Source: Sphaerisporangium rufum
GTDB taxonomy: Bacteria > Actinomycetota > Actinomycetes > Streptosporangiales > Streptosporangiaceae
Reading direction: 5' to 3'
NCBI RefSeq assembly: GCF_016863395.1
Contig: NZ_BOOU01000017.1
Span: 1 to 64,000, forward strand
Length of the DNA: 64,000 bases
The notes beneath the pieces were generated by a model that had not been told where the DNA came from, did not search any database, and saw only the letters and a list, made by a program, of their open reading frames with translations. Within the stretch, counting starts at the first letter, position 1. Each line of letters starts with the position of its first letter. Positions 55,220-63,491 of the stretch are shown here, piece after piece. The translations under genes were made by a program, and so were the position numbers.

Positions 55220-56083
55220 ATGTCTAGGTTCTCCCCGACTGTCCGTCATAGGCGTCTGCTCCAGGAACTTCGGCGTCTCCGGTCCAACGCAGAGCTCAAA
55301 CAAGAGGACGTCGCTGAGCATCTCGGCTGGTCTCCTTCCAGAATGACCAAGGTCGAAGGAGGTTCGCTCCGGATCTCGGTCAGTGATGTCCGCGCCATGT
55401 TGCAGCTCTACGGGGTGGAGCAAGCGACGGAGGAACACGATGTGCTGGTGCAATTGGCCCGCCAGTCCCGGGAGAAGGGCTGGTGGCACACATACAGCGA
55501 CGTCATCCCGCACTGGTTCCAGGTGTATGTCGGCTTGGAGGCCGAAGCGCTGTCGCTTCGCAATTACGAGTCGGAGCTGATACACGGCCTTTTGCAGACG
55601 GAGGACTACGCGCGGACCGTGTATCGGGCGGCGCAAGTGACCGACAGCCCTGACGAGATCGAACGCTATGTGGCGCTTCGCATGGCTCGTCAGGAGATCG
55701 TGACGAAGAACGAGGATCCTCTACGCTTCTGGACCGTTCTCAATGAGGCGGCTCTGCGCCGGCCGGTCGGTGGTGAGGATGTCATGCGAGCGCAGCTTCA
55801 CCGACTTGCTGATATGGCCTCTCTCGCGAATGTGACGTTGCAGGTCCTGCCCTACTCCGCCGGTGCCCATGCCGCGATGCTGGGTCCGTTTGCGCTTCTG
55901 GCATTTAGCGATCAGGGCGGCGATGACGTGGCCTACCTGGAGCACGCGACAGGGAGCTTTTATCTAGAGAAGCCCGAAGACGTGCGGCGCTATAAGTCGA
56001 TCTTTGATCATCTGAGTAGATCGGCACTCGATCCGGATGATTCGCTTGTGTTGATAAACCGCATGGTTCACGCGATCCTGTAA
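55220..56083 (+). CDS. Helix-turn-helix regulator of the XRE/DUF5753 (WhiJ/Scr1-like) family
   Basis: A 287-residue protein. The XRE helix-turn-helix (~10-65: LRSNAELKQEDVAEHLGWSP, SRMTKVEGG) is followed by the DUF5753 domain (~90-280: FQVYVGLEAEALSLRNYESE, IHGLLQTEDYARTVY, FLEHATGSFYLE-type motif AYLEHATGSFYLEKP). This is one of the most expanded regulator families in streptomycete-like genomes and works with the adjacent DUF397 products. ATG at 55220 follows AGGAGGAGTGGTGA. Codon use here is less GC-biased than in the flanking genes, as usual for these cassettes. Confidence 0.92.
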   Translation: MSRFSPTVRHRRLLQELRRLRSNAELKQEDVAEHLGWSPSRMTKVEGGSLRISVSDVRAMLQLYGVEQATEEHDVLVQLARQSREKGWWHTYSDVIPHWFQVYVGLEAEALSLRNYESELIHGLLQTEDYARTVYRAAQVTDSPDEIERYVALRMARQEIVTKNEDPLRFWTVLNEAALRRPVGGEDVMRAQLHRLADMASLANVTLQVLPYSAGAHAAMLGPFALLAFSDQGGDDVAYLEHATGSFYLEKPEDVRRYKSIFDHLSRSALDPDDSLVLINRMVHAIL

Positions 56084-56106
56084 GCAACCTGAAGAAGGTA
56101 GGTGAT

Positions 56107-56310
56107 ATGCCCAGTACAGCACCGCTGCCGGCACGGTGGCGTAAGAGCAGCTACAGCGGAGGTAACGGTGGCAGCTGTGTCGAGGTCGCTCGACTCGGTG
56201 ACGGCCGCATCGCGATACGCGACAGTAAGAACATTGGTCCGCTGTTGATCCTGAACCGGATCGATTGGTGCACCTTCCTCGATGGCCTGGGTGCCTCGGG
56301 CTCGGCGTAG
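56107..56310 (+). CDS. DUF397 protein (single domain)
   Basis: A 67-residue protein with the full DUF397 pattern: ARWRKSSYSGGNGGSCVEVA, then IAIRDSKNIGPLLIL and W-C-T-F-L. It starts 23 nt after the regulator gene, behind GAAGGTAGGTG. DUF397 proteins are small partners or antagonists of the adjacent XRE regulators. Confidence 0.92.
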   Translation: MPSTAPLPARWRKSSYSGGNGGSCVEVARLGDGRIAIRDSKNIGPLLILNRIDWCTFLDGLGASGSA

Positions 56311-56333
56311 CCGATCGACAGAGTTGCGCAGGG

Positions 56334-56744
56334 ATGATCGTGGACGTTCCCGACCGTGAACTGGTCTGGCGCAAATCCACCTACAGCGGGAGCGGTGACC
56401 AATGTGTGGAAGTCGCTGTGGTGGGAGATGCCGCAGGTGCAGAGTCACCACTTTGGAGGATCATGCTATGCGACAGTAACTACCCATCAGGGTCAGCCAT
56501 CGGATGTACGTCGACCCAGTGGCAAACTTTCGTTCGGGAACTCAAGCACGGCGCGGGCGGACTGACCGGTGTATGGCGCAAGAGCAGCCGGAGTGCCAAC
56601 TCTGAGTGTGTCGAAGTGGCGGAGTTCGGCGGTGCGCGGGTCGCGGTGCGGGACAGCAAGACGTCCGGGCCGATGCTGGTGGTGCCGGATGCGGGCTGGC
56701 GGTCGTTCCTGGCCGGGGTGAAGGCCGGCGGGTTCGGTGGCTGA
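56334..56744 (+). CDS. Tandem DUF397 protein (two domains in one chain)
   Basis: A 136-residue protein containing two DUF397 units. The first (~8-72) has LVWRKSTYSGSGDQCVEVAV, but its core IAIRDSK block is degenerate (MLCDSNYPSGSAIG). The second (~77-136) is complete (GVWRKSSRSANSECVEVAEF, VAVRDSKTSGPMLVV). It begins 23 nt after the single-domain gene. ATG at 56334 has only a weak ribosome-binding site. The first half looks like a decaying copy and the second like the functional one. Confidence 0.85.
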   Translation: MIVDVPDRELVWRKSTYSGSGDQCVEVAVVGDAAGAESPLWRIMLCDSNYPSGSAIGCTSTQWQTFVRELKHGAGGLTGVWRKSSRSANSECVEVAEFGGARVAVRDSKTSGPMLVVPDAGWRSFLAGVKAGGFGG

Positions 56745-56761
56745 CGGCCGGGCCGGACGGG

Positions 56762-56796
56762 GGAGCCCTTCCGCCGGGGACGGGCGGAAGGGCTCC
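56762..56796. terminator. Bidirectional terminator hairpin
   Basis: GGAGCCCTTCCGCC and GGCGGAAGGGCTCC form a perfect 14-bp stem with a 7-base loop, between the convergent DUF397 and repeat-protein genes. Confidence 0.85.
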
Positions 56797-56814
56797 AGTA
56801 GGGCGGCAGGGTGA

Positions 56815-57714
56815 TCAGTCGGGCGGCTGGTTGCCGTTCTTGGCGACCGGCAGGGCCAGCTGGGCGGCGCCGGAGAGCACGGCCTGCTCGACCGGGAGAC
56901 CGGCCAGCACCGGGTTGATGTGCCGCAGGGTCAGCGAGACCGAGGGCAGCACCGGGGTGGCGATGTCGTACTTCACAACGTCGATCCACCGGATGAGGTT
57001 CAGTGCCGCGGCGGGGACGGCGTCACCGGCCTTCTGCACCGGGACGCACAGCTGGCGGGGGTAGAGGATCTGCGCGCTGTGGGTGGGGATCACCGGAGTC
57101 AGCACCGGGTTGAGCTGGCGCAGGGACACCTGCAGGTTGAGCGGGTTGTTGGGGGTGATCGCGTAGCACTTGAGGTCGATGTGCCGGACCAGGGCCAGCA
57201 CGTCGGCCGGCGGCACCGCGTTGTTCTTGACGACCGGTACGCACAGTTGCTGCGGGGCGGCCATGAGGATCTGCGTGCGCGGCAAGGTCTGGAACAGCGG
57301 ATTGAGGTGGTTGAGGACCAGTTGGGCGTTGACCGCGATGCCGGAGATCCGGTAGCAGGACAGATCGACGTACCGGAGGAAGTCGAGCGCGGGCGATGGC
57401 GGCGCCTGGTTGTTCTTGGCGACCGGGACGCACAGCTGTTCCCGCGGGCCGAGGGTGACGGTCTCGATCGGCAGGTTGGCGAGCACCGGGTTGAGGTGCC
57501 GCACGGTGAGCGCGACGGCCGGTGGCTGGTACGGGCTGGTCCGGAAGCATTCGAGGTCGAAGAAGGCGGTCAGCCCTTTCGGGGTCGGCAGCGCGACGGC
57601 GGCGGCGGGCGGCACGCAGAAGAACGCGAAGGTGAGTACCCCGACGGTGGCCGCGGACAGCCGCCGGAAGATCGATTTTGCGGGTCCGCGAATGTCTACT
57701 GACGGTCTGCGCAC
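56815..57714 (-). CDS. Secreted protein of four ~65-residue repeats, function unknown
   Basis: A 299-residue protein. The signal peptide has a helix around residues 15-35 ending at PPAAAVA. Four tandem repeats of ~60-65 residues follow, each with D-L-x-C-(F/Y)-x-I, a (L/V)xLxxLNP(V/L) block and (E/P/R)QLCVPVxKN. Repeats 1-3 each keep two cysteines; in repeat 4 both are lost (DVVKYDI, AQLALPV). Conserved N-P-V-L and C-V-P-V-x-K blocks suggest a small beta-rich module, perhaps one disulphide each. I chose GTG at 57714 because GGAGG lies 5 nt before it; the frame upstream to 57768 lacks a signal. No neighbour explains the role. It is probably surface-exposed or released. Confidence 0.75.
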   Translation of the reverse strand: MRRPSVDIRGPAKSIFRRLSAATVGVLTFAFFCVPPAAAVALPTPKGLTAFFDLECFRTSPYQPPAVALTVRHLNPVLANLPIETVTLGPREQLCVPVAKNNQAPPSPALDFLRYVDLSCYRISGIAVNAQLVLNHLNPLFQTLPRTQILMAAPQQLCVPVVKNNAVPPADVLALVRHIDLKCYAITPNNPLNLQVSLRQLNPVLTPVIPTHSAQILYPRQLCVPVQKAGDAVPAAALNLIRWIDVVKYDIATPVLPSVSLTLRHINPVLAGLPVEQAVLSGAAQLALPVAKNGNQPPD

Positions 57715-58260
57715 AATTACCTCCGTCGGTACGGGTGGGCTGTTCACCCGAGTGTGTGCGGCCGTCACCGTGCTGGCAATATTCGGTCACCGATGTTTCC
57801 GCAACCGGTCATTAAGTCGAACGTACCGGTGAATTGCGGCATTTCCCGCGAAGGGCCGGAAATGGGCTGGCGGCCACCCGCCGGCGGATTGCTGGTCGTC
57901 CCCGACGGCCGCGCGGATCGGCGACGGTGGGGAGAACGTTCGTGCCAGGTCACCGGTGCGAACGGCGGCCGGCCGTGGACGGCCGGGGTCGCCGGCGCGG
58001 CGGCGGCCGGTGCGGCGGGGTCGTCGAGCCGAGAATTCGGGTGGCCCGGCCGGGATTTATGGTCCTGCGTGAAGGAATTTCCGGGATGCGGTCCATCGTA
58101 ATACGGTCCGGAATCGTTCGCGCGTGACCGTGATACGTAATCCTGAAATATGAATGACTCTCAAATTGTGCGGGCCGAATAGCGGGTTCTCCGGGTCTCC
58201 GGCGGTGACGCGCGCCGCCGGACGTGGCGGGTGGCCGGCTCACCCGCCACCTGGAGCACC
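57715..58260. other. Intergenic region without a convincing gene
   Basis: About 545 bases between the repeat-protein start and the YciI-like stop, both minus strand. The first ~130 bases are AT-richer and should carry the repeat-protein promoter. 57860-58040 is GC-rich without coding character. 58060-58185 is again AT-richer. Open frames here (e.g. plus 57754-58101) have poor codon bias. Confidence 0.5.
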
Positions 58261-58599
58261 TCATCCGGGAATGGCGTCTCCGGGGAAGCCATGGCACGGG
58301 TGAACCTCGCAGCGCATCATTCCGGCTCGCACGCAGGGGTCCGCGGCCATGATCTCCGCGGCCTCTCCGGCCGGCACGGTCATGACGGCGACGCCGGCCA
58401 CGGTGTCGGAGACGACCGGGCACAGGATCGCGATCACCCCGTCGGCGCGCAGCGACACCATGCGTCGCTGGTGTTCTAGTTCGATCGCGCCGGCGCCGTC
58501 CATGGTCCGCTCCGGCCCCCAGTGCAGGAGGGCCAGGCTGTAGGGCTTCGCCGTCGCGGCCAGCGCCTGAATCTGCTCGTCGGTCACGGTGGTGCTCAC
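58261..58599 (-). CDS. YciI-like (YCII-related domain) protein
   Basis: A 112-residue protein of the ferredoxin-like YCII fold: KPYSLALLHWGPERT, HQRRMVSLRADGVIAILCPV and MAADPCVRAGMMRCEVHPC, with the His and Asp positions typical of the family. These small enzymes or binding proteins often accompany aromatic-compound or stress genes. GTG at 58599 follows AAGGAGC. It starts 8 nt after the VOC gene, so the two form an operon. Confidence 0.82.
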   Translation of the reverse strand: MSTTVTDEQIQALAATAKPYSLALLHWGPERTMDGAGAIELEHQRRMVSLRADGVIAILCPVVSDTVAGVAVMTVPAGEAAEIMAADPCVRAGMMRCEVHPCHGFPGDAIPG

Positions 58600-58607
58600 G
58601 ATGCTCC

Positions 58608-59051
58608 TTACTTGTCGATGCGCTCGGCCAGCGAGACGATGATTCCTTCGGGTCCGCGGACGTAGGCCATCCGCCACATGCCTTCGTATTCACCGATGCC
58701 GCCCACCAGGCCGTAACCGCCGGCCGCGGCCTGGTCGACCGCGGCCTGCAGGTCGCGCACCTCGAAGGCGACGTTGCGCAGGCCCAGCTCGTTGGCCGGC
58801 GCGGCCGGCGAACCCGGGAGGGGGGCCGGCCGGGTGAAGCTCGATAGCTCCAGCATGGTGTCTCCGCCGGGCGCGCGCAGCATGACGATCTCGGTGCCGG
58901 CGCCGGTCATGCCGATCACCGTGTCCAGGAACTCGCCCTCGATGGCCATCTTCTGATCGGCCTCCAGACCGAGGGCGACGAAGAACGCCATCACGGCATC
59001 GAGGTCGGCGACGGTGATGCCGACGTGGTCGAAGCGCTTTATGAATGTCAT
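58608..59051 (-). CDS. VOC-family protein (glyoxalase/dioxygenase-like)
   Basis: A 147-residue protein with two beta-alpha-beta-beta-beta units. Metal-ligand candidates are His in FDHVGITVADL, Glu in TMLELSSFT and a Glu in VRGPEGIIVSLAERI. Homologues include lactoylglutathione lyases and small-molecule resistance or ring-cleavage enzymes. It diverges from the HxlR regulator across an exact inverted repeat, so it is probably induced by a reactive or aromatic compound sensed by that regulator. Confidence 0.85.
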   Translation of the reverse strand: MTFIKRFDHVGITVADLDAVMAFFVALGLEADQKMAIEGEFLDTVIGMTGAGTEIVMLRAPGGDTMLELSSFTRPAPLPGSPAAPANELGLRNVAFEVRDLQAAVDQAAAGGYGLVGGIGEYEGMWRMAYVRGPEGIIVSLAERIDK

Positions 59052-59092
59052 CGGATCCCTTTCGGAGTTTCTTGAGGAGACCCTGAGGAGCG

Positions 59093-59129
59093 TAGCAAGC
59101 GGGGTTCCGTAAGGGAACCCCGCTTGCTA
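59093..59129. promoter_or_regulatory. Perfect 16-bp inverted repeat between VOC operon and HxlR gene (operator)
   Basis: TAGCAAGCGGGGTTCC (59093-59108) and its exact reverse complement GGAACCCCGCTTGCTA (59114-59129) flank 5 bases. The element lies between the divergent starts at 59051 and 59140, ending 10 bases before the HxlR ATG. Size, symmetry and location suit an HxlR-type dimer site controlling both directions. Confidence 0.8.
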
Positions 59130-59139
59130 GATTGTCGTC

Positions 59140-59589
59140 ATGCAGCGAACGCGGTTCGGGGAGATGGCCTGTTCCATCGCGCGCACCTTGGACGTGATCG
59201 GCGAGCCCTGGTCGCCGCTGATCCTGCGCGACGTGTGGGCCGGGGTGCGCCGCTTCGACCACATCCAGGCCGACCTGGGGATCTCCCGCAAGGTGCTCAC
59301 CGAGCGGCTCAACCACCTGGTCGACCAGGGGGTGATCGAGCGGCTGCCCTACGACGCCCGCCCCCGCTACGAGTACCACCTCACCGCCAAGGGCGCCGAA
59401 CTCGTCGAGATGCTCATGGTGATGGCCCGGTGGGGTGACCGCTGGCTCGCCGGCGAGGCCGGGCCGCCCGTGCTGTACCGGCACCATGCCTGCGGCCAGA
59501 TCGCCCACCTCGACCTGCGCTGCGGCCACTGCGGAGAGCCGATGCACGCCGGCTCCGTCGACCTCCTCCCCGGCCCGGGTTCGGCCTGA
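59140..59589 (+). CDS. HxlR-family transcriptional regulator
   Basis: A 149-residue winged-helix regulator with family motifs CSIARTLDVIGEPWSPLILRD, GVRRFDHIQADLGISRKVLT and RYEYHLTAKG, including the N-terminal Cys often used to sense electrophiles or oxidants. The C-terminal extension has CGQIAHLDLRCGHCGEPM, four cysteine/histidine positions that could bind zinc. It probably controls the divergent VOC/YciI pair and itself through the inverted repeat upstream. The ATG at 59140 is within or just after the operator, with no clear ribosome-binding site. Confidence 0.9.
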   Translation: MQRTRFGEMACSIARTLDVIGEPWSPLILRDVWAGVRRFDHIQADLGISRKVLTERLNHLVDQGVIERLPYDARPRYEYHLTAKGAELVEMLMVMARWGDRWLAGEAGPPVLYRHHACGQIAHLDLRCGHCGEPMHAGSVDLLPGPGSA

Positions 59590-59648
59590 CGGCCGAGGTC
59601 GCGGCGCCGGTCGGCACCTCGTGATCTTCGACCGGGGCCCGTACACGC

Positions 59649-59685
59649 CGTCGTGCCGGCCGCCTGGTGGGCGACCGGCACGACG
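59649..59685. terminator. Bidirectional terminator hairpin between HxlR and mannanase genes
   Basis: CGTCGTGCCGG and CCGGCACGACG form a perfect 11-bp stem, extended after one mismatch by 4 more pairs around a 5-base loop. It lies between convergent genes. Confidence 0.85.
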
Positions 59686-59706
59686 CGGGTCATGGCGCGG
59701 GCGGGG

Positions 59707-61488
59707 TCACCACCTGGTCATGTCGGGGAGCTGGTCGATGGAAATGGTCTTCGGATCGGCCATCGCGGTCCGCCACAGTCCGGCGACGTCCTTGCCGCTG
59801 CCGTTCCAGTCCCGGGACGCCCAGACCACGAAGTAGGGCCAGGGCGCGTCGGAGGCCGGGTTGAGCGGGGAGAACGTCTCGGCGACGCCGACCGTCCGGT
59901 TGTTCCCCACCGCCTTGGTGGTGTTGTAGTCGCTCCAGCTCTGGAAGTAGTCGGAGGTGACCAGGTCGGCGTAGGCGTCGCCCGGGTACCAGGAGCCCAG
60001 CGAGGTGCCCTGACCGCTGGCCATGCCGTTGAACACCCACAGCAGGTTGTGCGCGCCGGCCAGCTGGGCCCGCTGGTAGATCAGCCGCCAGAGCTGCTTG
60101 TAGGCGTCGGCGCCCTTCTTGGTCCACCACATGTAGTTGTTGTTCGCCTCGTGCAGCGGCCGGAACAGCACCGGAATGCCGGCGTCGCCCATCTTCTTCA
60201 GCTCGCGGACCACCAGGTCGATGTCCTGGTACAGCTTGGACGAGGGGTTGGACAGATCGGGCACGAAGTCGCAGGGCGCCGAGTAGTTCCCGCCGCGCGG
60301 GCAGTACCAGTGCCACTGGAAGGCGACGATGCCGTGGTGGGAGTTGTACCAGTCGATGACCTGCTGGGTGCCGATGGCGCCCCGGGTGTACTCCATGAAA
60401 TCGAAGGCGACGATGGCGGGGTAGCGCCCGGTCAGTGACTTCACCCGGTCGGCGTCCGGCAGGTCGGTCTGGCCGCTGACGTAGCTGTGCGTCTTGAGGT
60501 AGCACAGCAGGTTGCGGGCCTTGGAGTTCGCGCCCGGGTCGGCCGATGTCTGCCCGCAGGCCGGACCGGTCGGCGTGGGGGAGGGGCTGGGCGCGATGCC
60601 GTACACCTCGAACTCGTACAGCGAGTACCCCCAGCTCGTGCCGCGGGCGGTGGCCGACACCCGGACGTAGCGCCCGCGGCCGGAGACGGCCAGCTCGTCG
60701 GTGCCGCCGTCGCCGGCGCCGGTACTGTACACCTGCGTCCAGGTGGCGGCGTCGTCGGAGACCTGGACCTGGTACCCCTTGCCGAAGGCCGCCTCCCAGC
60801 GCAGGGTCACCTGGCTGATCGGCCGGCTCACCCCGAGGTCCACCTGGATCCACTGCGGGTCGCTGTACACGCTGCTCCAACGGGTGGCGAGGTCGCCGTC
60901 CACCGCCAGGGCCGGCTCCAGCCCAATGCCCTCGGTGGAGGAGGCGGTGACCGGGCGGCGCAGCGCGAGGTTGCCGGGCGGCACCGTGTCGGTCGGGGTG
61001 ACGGTCGGCGTCGGGGTCGGCGTGCCCGGGTCGCCGGTGGGCGTGGGCGAGGGCGTGCCCGCTGGATCGCCGCAGGGGGTGCCGTTCAGGGTGAACGACG
61101 CGGGGACGGCCGCCGGGGCGGCGGAATTCACGTTGAAGCCGAACGCGGTGGATCCACCCGCCGGGATGCCGGCGTTGTAGGAGACGTTGGTCGCCGTGAC
61201 GGCGGCGCCGGACTGGGTGTAGGCGCCGCTCCACATGTCGGCGATCTTCTGGTCGCCGGGGAAGGTCCAGGCCAGCGTCCAGCCGTTGACGGGGGCGGTC
61301 CCGTTGTTGCCGATGGTCACGTTGACGGTGGCACCGCCGGCCCACTGGCTGGTGATCTGGTAGCCGACCCGGCAGGGCGCGGCGGCGGCGCCGGCGCCGG
61401 GCAGCGAGATGAGGGTGGCCGACAGCACGGCCACGGCCGCCGCCAGGGCGGCCAGGCCCGCCCGGACGGTTCTTCCACGGTGTCGCAT
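59707..61488 (-). CDS. Secreted GH26 beta-mannanase with CBM2 and F5/8-type C module
   Basis: A 593-residue extracellular enzyme. The signal peptide ends near PGAGAAAA. A CBM2-type cellulose-binding module (~38-140) with paired Cys and surface Trp follows, then a Pro/Thr/Ser linker, an F5/8-type C (discoidin, CBM32-like) module (~172-298), a second linker and the GH26 catalytic domain (~310-590). The acid/base is Glu447 in RPLHEANNNYMWW and the nucleophile Glu537 in VGVAETFSP. Overall reaction: endo-cleavage of beta-1,4-mannan. ATG at 61488 follows CAGGAGCG. It is separate from the xylan operon and has its own 385-base leader region. Confidence 0.93.
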   Translation of the reverse strand: MRHRGRTVRAGLAALAAAVAVLSATLISLPGAGAAAAPCRVGYQITSQWAGGATVNVTIGNNGTAPVNGWTLAWTFPGDQKIADMWSGAYTQSGAAVTATNVSYNAGIPAGGSTAFGFNVNSAAPAAVPASFTLNGTPCGDPAGTPSPTPTGDPGTPTPTPTVTPTDTVPPGNLALRRPVTASSTEGIGLEPALAVDGDLATRWSSVYSDPQWIQVDLGVSRPISQVTLRWEAAFGKGYQVQVSDDAATWTQVYSTGAGDGGTDELAVSGRGRYVRVSATARGTSWGYSLYEFEVYGIAPSPSPTPTGPACGQTSADPGANSKARNLLCYLKTHSYVSGQTDLPDADRVKSLTGRYPAIVAFDFMEYTRGAIGTQQVIDWYNSHHGIVAFQWHWYCPRGGNYSAPCDFVPDLSNPSSKLYQDIDLVVRELKKMGDAGIPVLFRPLHEANNNYMWWTKKGADAYKQLWRLIYQRAQLAGAHNLLWVFNGMASGQGTSLGSWYPGDAYADLVTSDYFQSWSDYNTTKAVGNNRTVGVAETFSPLNPASDAPWPYFVVWASRDWNGSGKDVAGLWRTAMADPKTISIDQLPDMTRW

Positions 61489-61873
61489 AGATCGCTCCTG
61501 AAGCGTCGGGGGGTCACTTCGGTGCTCCCGCGGGACGTGCGTCCCTCGCGAACGGGAGCCCGCGGCCGCGGCGATGCCGCGCCGGGCCGCATGAGGTGCC
61601 GGCGACCGGGACGGCGCGCCTGGGATGTGCCGCCCCGGCCGGATCGGTCCGGCTCATTGGATCATTGGAGAAGAAGCATGGGCCCGATGGTGGAACTGAA
61701 TCGGTTCACTTGTCAATGGTCGATCGGTGGAGGCGAGGTCGGTCGATGAATGCTTTCATGAAACGCTGTTCTACCTTATGAAACAGCGGGCGCCCACGTC
61801 TACGATCACGTCCAGCGGAGATCGGGGGTTGCGGTATCCGGCGGGATGAGGTCTTATCGCTTTACCGGTTCGG
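61489..61873. other. Upstream region of the mannanase gene
   Basis: About 385 bases with no gene. The part near the kinase stop (61750-61870) is AT-richer and holds TTTCATGAAA inside GCTTTCATGAAACGC. A minus-strand TTGACA (61711-61716) lies within the region, but I find no matching -10. Nothing else convincing. Confidence 0.5.
61752..61766. promoter_or_regulatory. Palindrome upstream of the mannanase, candidate LacI-family operator
   Basis: GCTTTCATGAAACGC contains TTTCATGAAA (61754-61763), a perfect 10-base palindrome, and a second TGAAAC follows 20 bases on. The TGAAA core is common in actinomycete LacI-type sites, but it differs from the CGAA/TTCG sites of the xylan locus. Confidence 0.4.
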
Positions 61874-63274
61874 TTAGTCGGACGGTGGAACGGTGGCCGG
61901 GCCGCCGGCGGGCCGCTGCGGGAGGAGTATCGGCATGCGCAGCACGAAACGGGCGCCGCCCGGGGAGTCCTCGATCGTCAGGGTGCCGCCGTGCTGCTCG
62001 GCGATGTCCCGGGCGATGGCCAGCCCCAGGCCGGTACCGAGCTTGTCGCGCTCGCGGCCGGCGGCCAGCCGGGTGAAGCGCTGGAACACCACCTCGCGCT
62101 GCTCCGGCGCGATGCCCGCGCCGTCGTCGACCACCTCCAGACGTGCCAGGTCGTCCTGGCGGCACACCAGCACGGTGACCGTCGACAGTGCGTGCCGCTC
62201 GGCGTTGTCCAGCAGGTTGGTCAGCAATCGGACCAGCTGCAACCGGTCGCCGCTGACCACCACGCCCGGCTGCAGGTCGAGCGCCACCCGTTTGCCGCGG
62301 AACCGCCGGCCGACCTCGGTGCGCACCAGCTCGGCCAGGTTGATGTAGTCGCGGGACACCTTCTCGCCCGACTCCAGCCGGGTGAGCACCAGCAGATCGG
62401 TCACGATGGCCTGCAACCGGTCCAGGCTCAGCACCAGCGCCTCGGCCGTCATGGGCCAGTCGGTGTCCGCCGGATGCAGCAGCGCGTCCTCCAGCTGGGC
62501 CCGCATCGCGGTGATCGGGCTGCGCAGGTCGTGCGAGGCGTCGGAGGCGAACCGGCCCTGCCGCTGCACCGCCTCCTGCACCCGGTCCAGCATCTGGTTC
62601 ATGCTTTCGGCCAGGTCGCGCAGCTCGTCGCGGTGCGGGGACAGCGGCACCCGCAGGCTCGGATCGGACGCGGTGATCTCGGCGAGCCTGCGGCACAGGT
62701 CGCGCACCGGGGCGAGGGTCCAGCGCACGATGCCGTACGCGCCGAGCGCGGTCGCGCCGACGAGTATCAGCGAGCCACCGCCCAGCAGCGCGGCCATGCC
62801 CGGGCTGACGTACCAGGGCACCGCCCGGTCGGCGCCGTAGATGAGCCAATTCCCGCCAGGCCGGTAGAAACGCATCGCGACCAGCAGCAGGCAGGAATCG
62901 GGAAAGGCCGGCAGCCGGCAGACGGTGCGCTCGGCGGTGCCCGCATCGTCCGGCGGCACCAGGTCGCCGACCGGGGGCCGGCCGGCCAGCCGCGGTGACG
63001 CGGAGACCACCCGCCGCCGCTCGTCCAGCACCTGCAGGAGCGGCGGCTCGGGGGTGGCGAGCACCGCGGGCAGCCGGTCCCGGGCGATCAGCCGGGCCAG
63101 CCGGAGCTCGGCCGCGGTGACGCGCTCGCGGACCGCGACGGTGGCGAGTTCGCGTTCGTGCACCAGGATGAGCGCGCTCACGCCCGCGCACGCCAGGGCC
63201 GTCATGGTGCCGATGACCCATGCCAGCCGGGCCCGCGCGGACCAGTCGCGCCAGAGCCTCACCGCGCCCCCCAC
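61874..63274 (-). CDS. Sensor histidine kinase (HAMP-HisKA), no adjacent regulator
   Basis: A 466-residue membrane kinase. Two transmembrane helices (~17-38 and ~155-180) enclose a ~115-residue extracellular domain with a Cys pair (VCRLPAFPDSCLL). HAMP, the HisKA segment FASDASHDLRSPITAMRAQLE, and the ATPase domain (NLLDNAERHA, VVDDGAGIAPEQ, KLGTGLGLAIARDIAEQHGG) follow. The start is GTG at 63274; GTG at 63262 behind GGGGGG is equally plausible. The response regulator expected upstream is missing; the neighbour on that side is a divergent acyl-CoA synthetase. Confidence 0.88.
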   Translation of the reverse strand: MGGAVRLWRDWSARARLAWVIGTMTALACAGVSALILVHERELATVAVRERVTAAELRLARLIARDRLPAVLATPEPPLLQVLDERRRVVSASPRLAGRPPVGDLVPPDDAGTAERTVCRLPAFPDSCLLLVAMRFYRPGGNWLIYGADRAVPWYVSPGMAALLGGGSLILVGATALGAYGIVRWTLAPVRDLCRRLAEITASDPSLRVPLSPHRDELRDLAESMNQMLDRVQEAVQRQGRFASDASHDLRSPITAMRAQLEDALLHPADTDWPMTAEALVLSLDRLQAIVTDLLVLTRLESGEKVSRDYINLAELVRTEVGRRFRGKRVALDLQPGVVVSGDRLQLVRLLTNLLDNAERHALSTVTVLVCRQDDLARLEVVDDGAGIAPEQREVVFQRFTRLAAGRERDKLGTGLGLAIARDIAEQHGGTLTIEDSPGGARFVLRMPILLPQRPAGGPATVPPSD

Positions 63275-63491
63275 TCCATTTCCCGATCACCCTAGATCCG
63301 CGTCGTCCCTGGTCAGCCTGGGAGAGCGGCAAGGTGGGGGAAACTATCGGCCAAGGACAGGGCGGCCACCGGGCATGGAGATCAGCGACCTGTACAAGCC
63401 GTGGATCACTGGTTAGCGTGAGTTGGCCGCCAGGTGGCACGGTGGGCCGGTGCGGACTTCATGTAATGGTTCAGGCGATCAAGGAGAGCGC

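Noticed and set aside
57754-58101. 115-residue plus-strand frame in the 57715-58260 gap
   Set aside because: Weak codon bias, no ribosome-binding site, and it runs through the promoter of the repeat-protein gene.
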